14,488 nt of DNA from Chthoniobacterales bacterium (lineage in GTDB: Bacteria; Verrucomicrobiota; Verrucomicrobiae; Chthoniobacterales; UBA10450). The translations under genes were made by a program, and so were the position numbers. The notes beneath the pieces were generated by a model. That model was given only the letters and a program-made list of their open reading frames with translations, searched no databases and had not been told where the DNA came from. The stretch spans positions 1 to 14,488 of the forward strand of contig QHBL01000062.1 in NCBI GenBank assembly GCA_003244125.1. Reading direction: 5' to 3'. Below are positions 1 through 7,466 of this stretch, piece after piece (position 1 is the first letter of the stretch; each line of letters starts with the position of its first letter).

Positions 1-1
1 A

Positions 2-151
2 CATACCCCCACGCCTCATCCGCAGATGTGCACCGTGTGTTATAAGAATAAAGACAAACGCATCGAGTGCAGTAAGGTCGATGAGTTTTTGCGCACGCAT
101 CCGGGCGCGACGCGCGGAAGCTGCCATATCACGCCGACAACGAATCGTTAA
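2..151 (+). CDS. C-terminal end of an unidentified Cys-containing protein (5' truncated by window)
   Basis: An open frame enters from the window edge and ends at TAA 149-151, giving 49 residues. The visible tail contains MCTVCYKNKDKRIEC, then VDEFLRTHPGATRGSC and CHITPTTNR, with four Cys at roughly residues 10, 13, 23 and 41. The spacing resembles the small Cys motif at the C-terminus of many secreted bacterial proteins, where a V-C-x-x-G-K stretch is followed by an amphipathic turn and H-x-G-D/A-x-x-G-x-C. That resemblance is from memory and unverified. The gene is on the same strand as the exopolysaccharide block and stops 61 bp before it. It could be the end of a secreted or surface protein, but the function is not known. 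The frame is supported by its plausible composition and by the lack of a competing frame. Confidence 0.5.
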   Translation, partial: HTPTPHPQMCTVCYKNKDKRIECSKVDEFLRTHPGATRGSCHITPTTNR

Positions 152-212
152 GCTGAGCTAGAGTTCGTCAGCTACTGCGTCAACTGCGTCGCGAGGCTCG
201 GCAGCTGCACGT

Positions 213-2045
213 TTGCCAATCTCTACCCCGGACGCAGCGAAGTTGAAATTGCGCGTGCCCGGGGAGCAGAAAGCCCGTGCTCCGGAGATAACCGCGGTCG
301 TCCTTATCGGACTGGCCGTGCTCGTCGTCCAGCTACTCATCGGCGGCACGCGGCTGCTCTTCAGTTATCCGGGCTACGTGGTGCTGGCGGTGGCGGCACT
401 GCTTACTCTTCTCACTCTGCGGCGCGCCCAACCCTCGCCCAGCCAGCTCTGCTTTGCCGCCTCGGCGATTTTCTTCGGTTACATCCTCACGCGGGCGCTG
501 CTTTCACCGGTGCCTTACCTGGCCCGGTCAGACATTTATTCCGTCATCGCCGGCCTCATCGTTTACTTCATCTTTGCCACCGTGCTCACTTCCGCGCCGT
601 TGCGCGTGGGGTTCTTCTTCGCCCTGCTCGTCTTCGCTCTCGCGCACGTCTTGGTCGGCCTGATCCAATTCCGCTACGGCAATAACTTCATGCCGTTTTC
701 CTTTTTGCAGCGCTTCGATTACGGGCATCGCGCCAGCGGCTTCTATGTTTGTCCGGATCATCTCGCGGGCTTCCTGGAAGTCGCCGGAGTGATGGGCGTG
801 AGTCTCGTTTGCTGGGGGCGCTCGCCGGTCTGGGCGAAACTGCTCCTCGCCTACGCGGTCGCGGTTTGTTATGCCGGGCTGCTCTTGACCGGAAGCCGCG
901 GCGGATTCCTCGCTGTGGGCGCGAGCCTGGGGGTCTTCGCGATTCTCAGTGGAATGGTGCTGCGCCAGCGCGGCAGTGGCATTTTCTGGCGCGCGACCGG
1001 CGGAGCTCTGGTAGCGGCGCTCGCTCTCGGGGCGCTCATCGCTTTTCTCTTTCACGCCAACGAGCACCTGGCCGAGCGCACGCACATTCTCGATTACAAA
1101 AACGTGCGGCTGCTGTTGTGGAAAGCGGCTTTGCAACAATGGCGCCTCAATCCGCTCTTCGGCACCGGCAGCGGCACCTATCTCTACTACGGCCGGATAT
1201 TCCGCACCGAAGGGGTCGAGCTCGACCCGATTTACGTGCACAACGATTACCTTCATCTGCTCGCCGAATACGGCATCGCCGGCGCTGCGCTTTTCCTCTC
1301 CTTTCTCGGCGTCCATCTCTGGAATGGCTGGAGAAATTTTCAGCGCCTCGGGCCAAAACGCGCCGCGCTTTCGCCGCGTTTGCCGAGTAACACCATGGCG
1401 CTTCAGATCGGCGCGCTCGGCGCGGTCGCCGCTTACATGGTGCATTCCGTTGTTGATTTTAATCTCCACATTCCCGCCAACGTGCTGCTCATGGCCGTGG
1501 TTTTCGCCCTGCTCGCCAATGCCGGTCAGCCGCATGGTGAGCAGGAACTCGTGCGATTTTCCTCCTGGCGCCTCCTCGCGCCTGCCCTTGCCATCGTTCT
1601 GGCGGTGCAAAGCCTCCGCTTTCTCCCAGGCGAGTATTTTGCCGAACGCGCGCGCGTGAGTTGGAACAAGGACAAGCCAGCCGAGGCGATCGCCTACGCC
1701 GAGCGCGCCCTAAAGTTCGAGAAACAAAATCCCGATCTCTATGATTACCTCGGCAGCTCACGCAGCGATCTGGCAGATACGATCAAAGACCCGAAACAGC
1801 GCGACGCCCTTTACCTCGCCGCCCTGCTCGCTTTCGAGCACGGTCGCGCCCTCGCGCCGCTGGACAAACTCTTCCCCCTTGAGCTTGCCTTCACCTATGA
1901 TTCGCTCGGCCGCTTCCCCGAAGCAGAATGGATGTTTGCCGAAGCACGCCGGCTCGATCCCAAGTCCACTTCCACGCAGGGGTACTACGAAGGTCATCTG
2001 ATGCAATGGAGCGGCCGCACACCCGAAGTTGAAAAGGCAAAATAA
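213..2045 (+). CDS. O-antigen ligase/polymerase family membrane protein (Wzy_C) with C-terminal TPR region
   Basis: This 610-residue protein probably polymerises or ligates polysaccharide repeat units at the periplasmic face of the inner membrane. Residues about 25-280 and 345-470 hold around ten to twelve hydrophobic segments. Family signatures are SGFYVCPDHLAGFLE (175-189), TGSRGGFLAVG (226-236), LFGTGSGTY (315-323) and the large-loop motif HNDYLHLLAEYGIAG (343-357). Residues about 483-585 are soluble and TPR-like (AEAIAYAERAL at 490-500; a second helix pair at 554-581), which should place the repeats in the periplasm. TTG 213 is used as the start because the frame opens after TAG 159-161 and holds no ATG or GTG before it; TTG 243/249 and GTG 255 remain possible. 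No strong ribosome site is visible. It lies upstream of the barrel, kinase and OPX genes, so exopolysaccharide polymerisation is more likely than LPS ligation, but sequence alone cannot separate the two. Confidence 0.82.
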   Translation: MPISTPDAAKLKLRVPGEQKARAPEITAVVLIGLAVLVVQLLIGGTRLLFSYPGYVVLAVAALLTLLTLRRAQPSPSQLCFAASAIFFGYILTRALLSPVPYLARSDIYSVIAGLIVYFIFATVLTSAPLRVGFFFALLVFALAHVLVGLIQFRYGNNFMPFSFLQRFDYGHRASGFYVCPDHLAGFLEVAGVMGVSLVCWGRSPVWAKLLLAYAVAVCYAGLLLTGSRGGFLAVGASLGVFAILSGMVLRQRGSGIFWRATGGALVAALALGALIAFLFHANEHLAERTHILDYKNVRLLLWKAALQQWRLNPLFGTGSGTYLYYGRIFRTEGVELDPIYVHNDYLHLLAEYGIAGAALFLSFLGVHLWNGWRNFQRLGPKRAALSPRLPSNTMALQIGALGAVAAYMVHSVVDFNLHIPANVLLMAVVFALLANAGQPHGEQELVRFSSWRLLAPALAIVLAVQSLRFLPGEYFAERARVSWNKDKPAEAIAYAERALKFEKQNPDLYDYLGSSRSDLADTIKDPKQRDALYLAALLAFEHGRALAPLDKLFPLELAFTYDSLGRFPEAEWMFAEARRLDPKSTSTQGYYEGHLMQWSGRTPEVEKAK

Positions 2046-2241
2046 ACACGGCGCCTGCACTCCTGCCTTTCCAGCTGGTAGCTCCTTAGGGCATGCATGC
2101 TGCTCGCAAACTGTAAATGCGAGACCCTTTCTCGCGCGACTCACCGACAAACTGGCGCGTTTCCCGCGAAAAAAGCATTTCCCTTGTCGGCGCGGGTAAA
2201 TTACCCTCGCTATCCTTGCAAATTGGTCTCTGGGAACACCG
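2046..2241 (+). promoter_or_regulatory. Gap before barrel gene with perfect palindrome 2194-2206
   Basis: This is the largest gap inside the exopolysaccharide block (196 bp), and no credible gene is visible in it. A perfect 13-nt palindrome, GGGTAAATTACCC, lies at 2194-2206, 35 bp before the barrel ATG. Its left half overlaps CGCGGG (2191-2196), which can also pair with CCCGCG at 2163-2168. A weaker 6-bp hairpin is at 2119-2124/2130-2135. The barrel, kinase and OPX genes may therefore have their own promoter with an operator here. No clear -35/-10 pair was found, so this is only a candidate regulatory region. Confidence 0.25.
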
Positions 2242-3543
2242 ATGATACTTCCGGCAACTATCGCGCGTCGCTTTTTCGCCGTGCTCGCGCTCTGCATTCT
2301 TGAAGCCGGTGGGGTCACCGCGGCCGGGCTGGGCGCCTTTAGCAGCGGCCCTCTTGGCGGGGGCGCCGGTGGACGGGTGAGCAGCAGCGGCACTGGCGAC
2401 GCCGCAGCCGCAGGCGAGGGCGCTGCCGCGCTCGGAATTGGCAACTTCTCGCGCTTCCCGTTTCGCGTCACCGTTTCACTCCAGACTGGATATGACGATA
2501 ATGTTTTTACCAGTGGCTTCGTCGCCAAGGGTTCGGCGTTCACCAACGGCTCGCTGGGCCTGACCTACAATTTCGGCAGCCAGCGCACAGAGATAGAGGT
2601 GCGCACCGGAGCCGGCATCACCTATTACTGGGACAGGCCGGAGCAGCCAGGCCCCGACTACAACGCATTCCTTGGCCTGACCGCCAAACACAAGTTCACC
2701 GCGCGCCTCACCCTGGATGTCACTTCCTACACCACTTACCAAACCGAGCCTGACTTCAGCCTCAACCTCGGCATCAACCGCCGCAGCGGGAGCTACTTTG
2801 TTACTTCAGATCACTTCACCCTCACTTACCTCTTTACTCCACGATTCTCCACCGTCACCTCGTATACGTTCAGTTTGATCGAGTTCGAGAACAACACCGC
2901 CGGTGCTTTTCAAAATCGGATCGACAATACCGTCGGCAACGAGTTCCGTTATCTCATCCTGCCCACGACCAGTCTGGTCGGTGAGTATCGCATAGGCTTT
3001 ACCACCTACCTCGATGCTGACGCTAAGGCGACGACCCATTTTCTTCTCGCGGGCTTTGATCATACTTTTAATCCCAGACTGAATGCCACCGTCCGCGCCG
3101 GAGTTGAAATTCGCGAGTTTGACGAGGCCACTGGCGGGAGCCAGAATGGGGACAGAATTTCGCCTCATATCGAGACCACGGTGACTTACGCTCTCGGCGC
3201 CCGTTCTAACATTAGCTGGACAAATAGCTATGGCATTCAAGAGGGAGATAGCACCTCGAGCGGAGGCCGCACAACCTTTCACACCGGACTTATCGCCAAG
3301 TACGGCGTCACTCCGCGCATCACGACCCAGCTGGCGTTATTCTACCAGCATAGCGGCCGCGACGTTCAAGGCGGCGATACTTCCGAGCAGGACGCGATCG
3401 ATGCCGCGCTCTCCGTTCGGTACGCGCTCACCCGCTATCTCGGCGTGCAAGTTGGCTACAACTATACCGACCTCTCTTCCGACGTTTTCGGCCGTGGCTA
3501 CACGCGCAATCGCATTTACGGAGGCATCGATTTCATCTTCTAA
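2242..3543 (+). CDS. Outer-membrane beta-barrel protein of the exopolysaccharide locus
   Basis: This 433-residue protein is predicted to be exported and to form an outer-membrane barrel. Residues 1-29 look like a signal peptide (basic ARR at 8-10, then a hydrophobic stretch ending near GGVTAA). Residues about 30-66 are a Gly/Ala/Ser-rich low-complexity linker. From about 70 onward the sequence alternates polar and aromatic/hydrophobic residues with many Tyr, Thr and Phe (for example VSLQTGYDDNVF), as in transmembrane beta-strands. The C-terminus, YGGIDFIF, ends in Phe, a usual BAM recognition signal. ATG 2242 has a GGGA six bases upstream. Its position between a Wzy-like protein and the Wzc/OPX pair suggests it is the outer-membrane pore for the polymer, like the barrel partners of short OPX proteins known in Myxococcus. 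It resembles the PF10082-type putative barrels, but strand number and exact family need a profile search. Confidence 0.75.
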   Translation: MILPATIARRFFAVLALCILEAGGVTAAGLGAFSSGPLGGGAGGRVSSSGTGDAAAAGEGAAALGIGNFSRFPFRVTVSLQTGYDDNVFTSGFVAKGSAFTNGSLGLTYNFGSQRTEIEVRTGAGITYYWDRPEQPGPDYNAFLGLTAKHKFTARLTLDVTSYTTYQTEPDFSLNLGINRRSGSYFVTSDHFTLTYLFTPRFSTVTSYTFSLIEFENNTAGAFQNRIDNTVGNEFRYLILPTTSLVGEYRIGFTTYLDADAKATTHFLLAGFDHTFNPRLNATVRAGVEIREFDEATGGSQNGDRISPHIETTVTYALGARSNISWTNSYGIQEGDSTSSGGRTTFHTGLIAKYGVTPRITTQLALFYQHSGRDVQGGDTSEQDAIDAALSVRYALTRYLGVQVGYNYTDLSSDVFGRGYTRNRIYGGIDFIF

Positions 3544-3609
3544 ACGCGCGCCACGGGTTTACTGGAGAGTAATCTTCGAGTAAATTCGGCGCAGTGACCC
3601 AGCGTATTT

Positions 3610-5763
3610 ATGGCCGAAACTGACGAGGGAAAACTGCACTTTCTCGACTACTGGCGCGTCGTTCGCGTGCGGTGGGTGCTCATCCTTCTCGCCTTCTCCC
3701 TTGTCCTCATCACCGCGGCCGTCGTCACCTACTTTCAGCCGCGCGAATACCAATCCTCCGCCTTTATCGAAGTGCGCTCGACCGCACAAAACCCGCACAT
3801 CTTTTCACAGATCGATCCCAGCCAGCCGGTTCACGACCCGACACTCGCGCCCACCGTTTTCCAGGTCATCCAACGGACCGGCATTCTTTATCCAGTCATC
3901 GATGAGCTGAAGCTTCAGGAAAAGTGGGCTAATCACTCCGCCGGCCCGCTCTCGCGCGAGCAGACTTACGCCATCCTCCGCGGCAAACTTGAAGTAGATG
4001 AAGTTCGTAACACCAATCTTCTTCAGATCAGCGTCTTTGATTCTAATCCGCAATTAGCTGCGGACATCGTCAACAAGATCATTGCCGTCTATCAGGACAA
4101 GCGCGTGGAAGAAGAGAAAGACATTCTTAATCGCGCCGTCGGCTCGATGAACGAAGAAGTCGACAAGCAGCAGAAGAAAGTCGATGACGCCGCCGTCGAG
4201 GTCGCCCGCATTCGCGATACCGAGCACATCATCGACCTTAATCCAGAAGGGACGGAGGATTCCAAGACACCGCTCGATACGGTAGTCGTTAAACAAGAAG
4301 CCGAAGTTAACGATGTCGAGGCGAAGGTTGCGACGCTGCAATCACAGCTTTCCCAGATCGAACATCTGAAAGGTGAGGACCTCATGCGGATGTTCGCAGC
4401 CTTGAATATTCAGGATCCGACGACGCTGAAGATTCTGCCAAACTATCAGGATGCGGTGGCGCAGGAAGCATCGCTTCTGAATTCCGGACTCGGCGAAAAC
4501 CATCCGAAGGTGAAAGCCTTGCGTGCGCAGAAGCAGGTCTTCGCTAGGCAATTGCAGGAACAGGTCGGCATCGTCCGTAGCGCGCTGGAGAAGAATCTCA
4601 AGACAGCGGAGAAAACTCGGGACGAGCTCCGGGCGCGGTTGAATGAGATTAACGAGAAGCAGCTTTCCACAAAGAACCTGAGCGCGAATTATACGCGCGC
4701 CAAGAATAACTATATCAAGGAGAAGCTACTTCTCGATAGCGTGCGGCAGCGCGCGCAAACGCAAACCATGGAAATGGCCATGCCCCGCGTAGCTGTCAGC
4801 GTGAAGCAGGTGGCAGAGCCGCCTACCTTCCCAGCGCGTCCGCGAGTGGGATTAAATCTCGCGCTCGGCGGTCTTATCGGGCTCGGCATCGGTCTTGGCC
4901 TCGCCTTCTTCATCGAGTATCTCGATACCAGCGTGAAAACGATGGAAGACGTCGAGACGCTGCTGGGCGTTCCCGTGCTGGCGATCATTCCAAAGAACGT
5001 GACGCTGCTCCATCACGAGATCGGCGATTCACCCGATGCGGAAGCATATCGGATTCTGCGCACGAACATAGAATTCAACCGGCGCAATCCCGAGGCTAAC
5101 ACCATCTCCATCGCGAGCGGTGGGCCGGGTGAAGGCAAGTCGACTACGGTTACTAATCTTGGCTACATCTGTGCGCAGGGCGGCTACTCCACGCTCATCG
5201 TCGATGCCGATCTGCGCCGTCCCGTGCAGCACATGCATTTCGATCTCGATAACAAAATCGGACTAAGTAATTACCTAACGAGTAACATGCGCATCGAGGA
5301 GGTTATTCGGCCTACCTCGGTCGAAAACCTTTCGCTCTTGCCCAGCGGCGTCATTCCTTCGGACGCGGTCGGTATTCTTAACTCGCAAAAGATGTCCGAT
5401 CTGATCGCAGAGTTGAAAACACGCTACGACATTATCTTTTTCGACTCACCGCCGATGTTGGGAGTGAGCGACGCCTCTGTCCTGGCGAGCGAAGTCGACC
5501 AGACAATCATTGTGGTGCAACACCGGCGCTTTCCGCGCGCCATGCTCACCCGGGTGAAGCAGGCGATCACCGGTTCCGGCGGCACTGTTCTCGGCGTCGT
5601 GCTGAACAATGTCGATCTCCGGCACGACCAGAACTACTACTACTACACCAACTACTACGGCTACTATCAGCCGCAGGATCGTCAGTCGCGCCGCTCCCGT
5701 TCGCGTGCCGGCGTTGGGGCTGAAAGTAACGGCGCCTCCGATAATGGCCGCGACGAATATTGA
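3610..5763 (+). CDS. Wzc-type polysaccharide co-polymerase with BY-kinase domain
   Basis: This 717-residue inner-membrane protein is a fused PCP-2a/tyrosine autokinase that controls exopolysaccharide chain length and export. A Wzz domain comes first, with TM1 about 22-42, a periplasmic coiled coil about 165-400, the Pro-rich PPTFPARP at 404-411 and TM2 about 415-436. The cytoplasmic BY-kinase follows: Walker A GGPGEGKST (504-512, Lys510), Walker A' VDADLRRP (531-538, Asp532/Asp534) and Walker B IIFFDSPP (608-615, Asp612). The tail carries a Tyr cluster, eight Tyr within 676-686, the expected autophosphorylation sites, followed by an Arg/Ser-rich stretch. All catalytic elements are present. 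The gene starts 66 bp after the barrel gene. TTTACT 3558-3563 and TAAATT 3581-3586, 17 bp apart, could be a weak promoter. No Shine-Dalgarno is obvious. The stop TGA shares its A with the next gene's ATG. Confidence 0.93.
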   Translation: MAETDEGKLHFLDYWRVVRVRWVLILLAFSLVLITAAVVTYFQPREYQSSAFIEVRSTAQNPHIFSQIDPSQPVHDPTLAPTVFQVIQRTGILYPVIDELKLQEKWANHSAGPLSREQTYAILRGKLEVDEVRNTNLLQISVFDSNPQLAADIVNKIIAVYQDKRVEEEKDILNRAVGSMNEEVDKQQKKVDDAAVEVARIRDTEHIIDLNPEGTEDSKTPLDTVVVKQEAEVNDVEAKVATLQSQLSQIEHLKGEDLMRMFAALNIQDPTTLKILPNYQDAVAQEASLLNSGLGENHPKVKALRAQKQVFARQLQEQVGIVRSALEKNLKTAEKTRDELRARLNEINEKQLSTKNLSANYTRAKNNYIKEKLLLDSVRQRAQTQTMEMAMPRVAVSVKQVAEPPTFPARPRVGLNLALGGLIGLGIGLGLAFFIEYLDTSVKTMEDVETLLGVPVLAIIPKNVTLLHHEIGDSPDAEAYRILRTNIEFNRRNPEANTISIASGGPGEGKSTTVTNLGYICAQGGYSTLIVDADLRRPVQHMHFDLDNKIGLSNYLTSNMRIEEVIRPTSVENLSLLPSGVIPSDAVGILNSQKMSDLIAELKTRYDIIFFDSPPMLGVSDASVLASEVDQTIIVVQHRRFPRAMLTRVKQAITGSGGTVLGVVLNNVDLRHDQNYYYYTNYYGYYQPQDRQSRRSRSRAGVGAESNGASDNGRDEY

Positions 5764-6314
5764 TGCGCCCGCTGCTTTTCTTTGCCGCGCTTTTCCTTTT
5801 TGCTGCTGAGCACACCTTCGCCCAGGCAGTCCTTCGCGCGGGCGATCCCATCGAGTTGAAAATCGGCGGCGTCCCCATCGAGGAACAGCAACAGGTGAAT
5901 AATACCTATACGGTGGACGCGAGCGGCGCGATCAACCTTCCCTACATCAACAAGGTGCACGCGGAAGGGCTTACTCCATCGCAACTCTCCCAAGCCATCG
6001 AAAGCAGCTACCGCAGCAACAAGGTTTTCACCAATCCCACGGTGACGATCTTGATGCAGCCGACAGCGCGTTTCGTTAACGTCGGGGGCGCGGTGCGCCA
6101 GCCGATGCGTGTCCCATTCACTGAAGACATCACGTTACTTTCTGCCATCAACGCCGCGGGCGGCTTCAACGATTTCGCCGATCAAAAACACGTTCGCTTA
6201 CTTCGCGGCAGCAATGCCCAGGTGTTCGACGTTCGTCAATTCCGGCGCGATCCGTCTAAAGACGCGCGGCTTCAGCCCGGCGACCGCGTCGAAGTTCCGC
6301 AGAGCTTCTTCTAA
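5763..6314 (+). CDS. Short OPX polysaccharide export protein (Poly_export + one SLBB)
   Basis: This is a periplasmic export protein of 183 residues. A signal peptide covers about 1-20 (ending TFAQA), with no lipobox Cys, so it is probably not a lipoprotein. The Poly_export domain starts with VLRAGDPIELKIGG and continues through YTVDASGAINLPYI to NPTVTILM. One SLBB domain follows (VNVGGAVRQPMRVPF, then LLSAINAAGGF), ending in LQPGDRVEVPQSFF. It is about half the length of E. coli Wza and lacks further SLBB repeats and the C-terminal helix that spans the outer membrane in Wza. It therefore probably needs a separate outer-membrane pore, and the barrel two genes upstream is the obvious partner. 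ATG 5763 overlaps the kinase stop as TGATG, implying translational coupling. A TTG one codon earlier (5760) is a weaker alternative. Confidence 0.88.
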   Translation: MRPLLFFAALFLFAAEHTFAQAVLRAGDPIELKIGGVPIEEQQQVNNTYTVDASGAINLPYINKVHAEGLTPSQLSQAIESSYRSNKVFTNPTVTILMQPTARFVNVGGAVRQPMRVPFTEDITLLSAINAAGGFNDFADQKHVRLLRGSNAQVFDVRQFRRDPSKDARLQPGDRVEVPQSFF

Positions 6315-6403
6315 AATTGCCGCGGGGTGGAGAGGCGCTTGCGTCGAGGTCCGGTCGTTATCAGGAACACGGATCTCGTTAGTCGGCGTTTGGCACAATG
6401 CCT

Positions 6404-6985
6404 CTACAAGTCAGTCTCCGTGACGACCTCTCGGTGACGCCAGGCATAGCCCAGTCCTGAGTAGAGCGTCAGCGCCACCGTCAGCCAGACCAGCACTGCG
6501 CCGGCAACGTTCCAGGCGCGCTGCCACCAAATCGTCGTCACAGTTCCGCGATTCCACTCCGCCACTGTGAGGAGCGTGAGGAAAAACATCACCGTCACGA
6601 TCTGCCACGACGTTTTATGTTTCCCGAGTCGCTCGGCCGATAGCACCTGGCCCTTTGCGCTTGCCATCAGCCGCAAGCCGGTAATCAGAAAATCCCGGCC
6701 GACCACCACCGTCGCTGCCCACGCGGGGATCGCACGCAGCGGCACCAGCGAGATGAACGCCGCCGCGATCATGATCTTGTCCACCAGCGGATCCATCAAC
6801 TTGCCGAAGTTAGTCACCGTTTTGTAACGGCGCGCGATTTCGCCGTCACAGAAATCGGTGATGCCGGCAATAACAAATGTGACCAGCGCCGCGGTATGCG
6901 CGTAACGCCACGGTGAGCTGAGCGCCGCGACAAACAGGATCGTGAGAACCAGGCGACTAACCGTGAGGCGGTTCGCCCAATTCAT
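6404..6985 (-). CDS. pgsA: CDP-diacylglycerol--glycerol-3-phosphate 3-phosphatidyltransferase
   Basis: The 193-residue integral membrane enzyme transfers phosphatidyl from CDP-diacylglycerol to glycerol 3-phosphate, the committed step to phosphatidylglycerol and cardiolipin. The CDP-alcohol phosphotransferase signature is complete: Asp44, Asp47-Gly48, Ala51-Arg52, Gly61, Asp65 and Asp69, in the order D-x2-DG-x2-AR-x8-G-x3-D-x3-D. The N-terminus NWANRLTVSRL matches the usual start of PgsA. Several hydrophobic helices follow, and the length is normal. ATG 6985-6983 overlaps the TGA of moaE in an ATGA arrangement, so the two are probably cotranscribed and coupled despite unrelated roles. The gene is convergent with the OPX gene across an 89-bp gap. 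Other CDP-alcohol transferases share the motif, but length and N-terminus favour PgsA. Confidence 0.9.
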   Translation of the reverse strand: MNWANRLTVSRLVLTILFVAALSSPWRYAHTAALVTFVIAGITDFCDGEIARRYKTVTNFGKLMDPLVDKIMIAAAFISLVPLRAIPAWAATVVVGRDFLITGLRLMASAKGQVLSAERLGKHKTSWQIVTVMFFLTLLTVAEWNRGTVTTIWWQRAWNVAGAVLVWLTVALTLYSGLGYAWRHREVVTETDL

Positions 6986-7404
6986 GTGGCGGTCGAAAGC
7001 TCTTCTACCGCCGCAGCTCTTTCAGCAAACGACGGTGTTTTCCAAATCGGAACGCGCTTCTTCAGCTCGTCCACGATCCACCCACTGGCGGCGAAAGCAG
7101 CGCCGCGATGCAAAGCCGCGACACGCAGGAGCAGCGACGTTTCGCCCACGGCCACCCTCCCGATGCGATGATGCAGCGTGATCGCGAGCAGCGAAAATTT
7201 CTCCGCCGCTTCCCGGGCGATCATGCGCAGCTGATGCTCCGCCATTGACGCATGCGCTTCGTACTCGAGTGCACTAATGTGGCGACCATTCTCCAGCGCC
7301 CGGACGTTGCCGAAAAACTCCACCACCGCGCCTTCGCCCAAAGCGTCGCGTGTGATTTCCAGCGGCCCACCCACCAACGCCACGTCGCAAAGGTAATTTG
7401 CCAT
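6982..7404 (-). CDS. moaE: Molybdopterin synthase catalytic (large) subunit MoaE
   Basis: MoaE forms a heterotetramer with thiocarboxylated MoaD and inserts sulfur into cyclic pyranopterin monophosphate to make molybdopterin. From ATG 7404 the protein has 140 residues, normal for the family. Signatures are GAVVEFFGNVR (25-35), LEYEAH (46-51), HHRIGRVAVGE (78-88), the HRGAAF stretch at 99-104 and DELKKRVPIWK (112-122), whose Lys115/116 and Lys122 correspond to the conserved catalytic lysine region. A GTG at 7413 would add three residues; ATG is preferred because the protein then begins MANYLCDVALVGGPL, but neither start has a clear ribosome site. The stop overlaps pgsA by four bases. MoaD and the other Mo-cofactor genes are not in the window. 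Confidence 0.9.
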   Translation of the reverse strand: MANYLCDVALVGGPLEITRDALGEGAVVEFFGNVRALENGRHISALEYEAHASMAEHQLRMIAREAAEKFSLLAITLHHRIGRVAVGETSLLLRVAALHRGAAFAASGWIVDELKKRVPIWKTPSFAERAAAVEELSTAT

Positions 7405-7466
7405 GCGCTGCACTTGCTCGTTTACTGCCCAGCCATCGGGCGCACCGGAAACGAGATACTAAAAGC
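7405..7466. promoter_or_regulatory. Divergent moaE/gnd intergenic region
   Basis: The 62 bases between the divergent moaE (leftward) and gnd (rightward) starts must hold both promoters unless these lie inside the genes. I see no convincing -35/-10 pair or operator palindrome. CGAGAT at 7452-7457 is a weak purine-rich stretch ahead of gnd and slightly far from its ATG. Confidence 0.3.

Noticed and set aside
528..1610. Long minus-strand open frame (360 codons) opposite the Wzy-like gene
   Set aside because: The composition is rich in Glu/Arg/His and low in hydrophobics, as expected of an antisense shadow of a GC-rich membrane protein gene; no motif is recognised.
1758..2546. Minus-strand open frame (262 codons) spanning two genes and a gap
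   Set aside because: It runs antisense through the ends of two well-supported genes and has Pro/Ala low-complexity sequence with no domain.
6315..6403. Possible terminator between the OPX gene and pgsA
   Set aside because: No stable stem followed by a T-run on either strand could be found by eye.
7398..7466. Upstream TTG start for gnd
   Set aside because: It would overlap the divergent moaE start and add 23 residues ahead of a canonical N-terminus beginning at ATG 7467.
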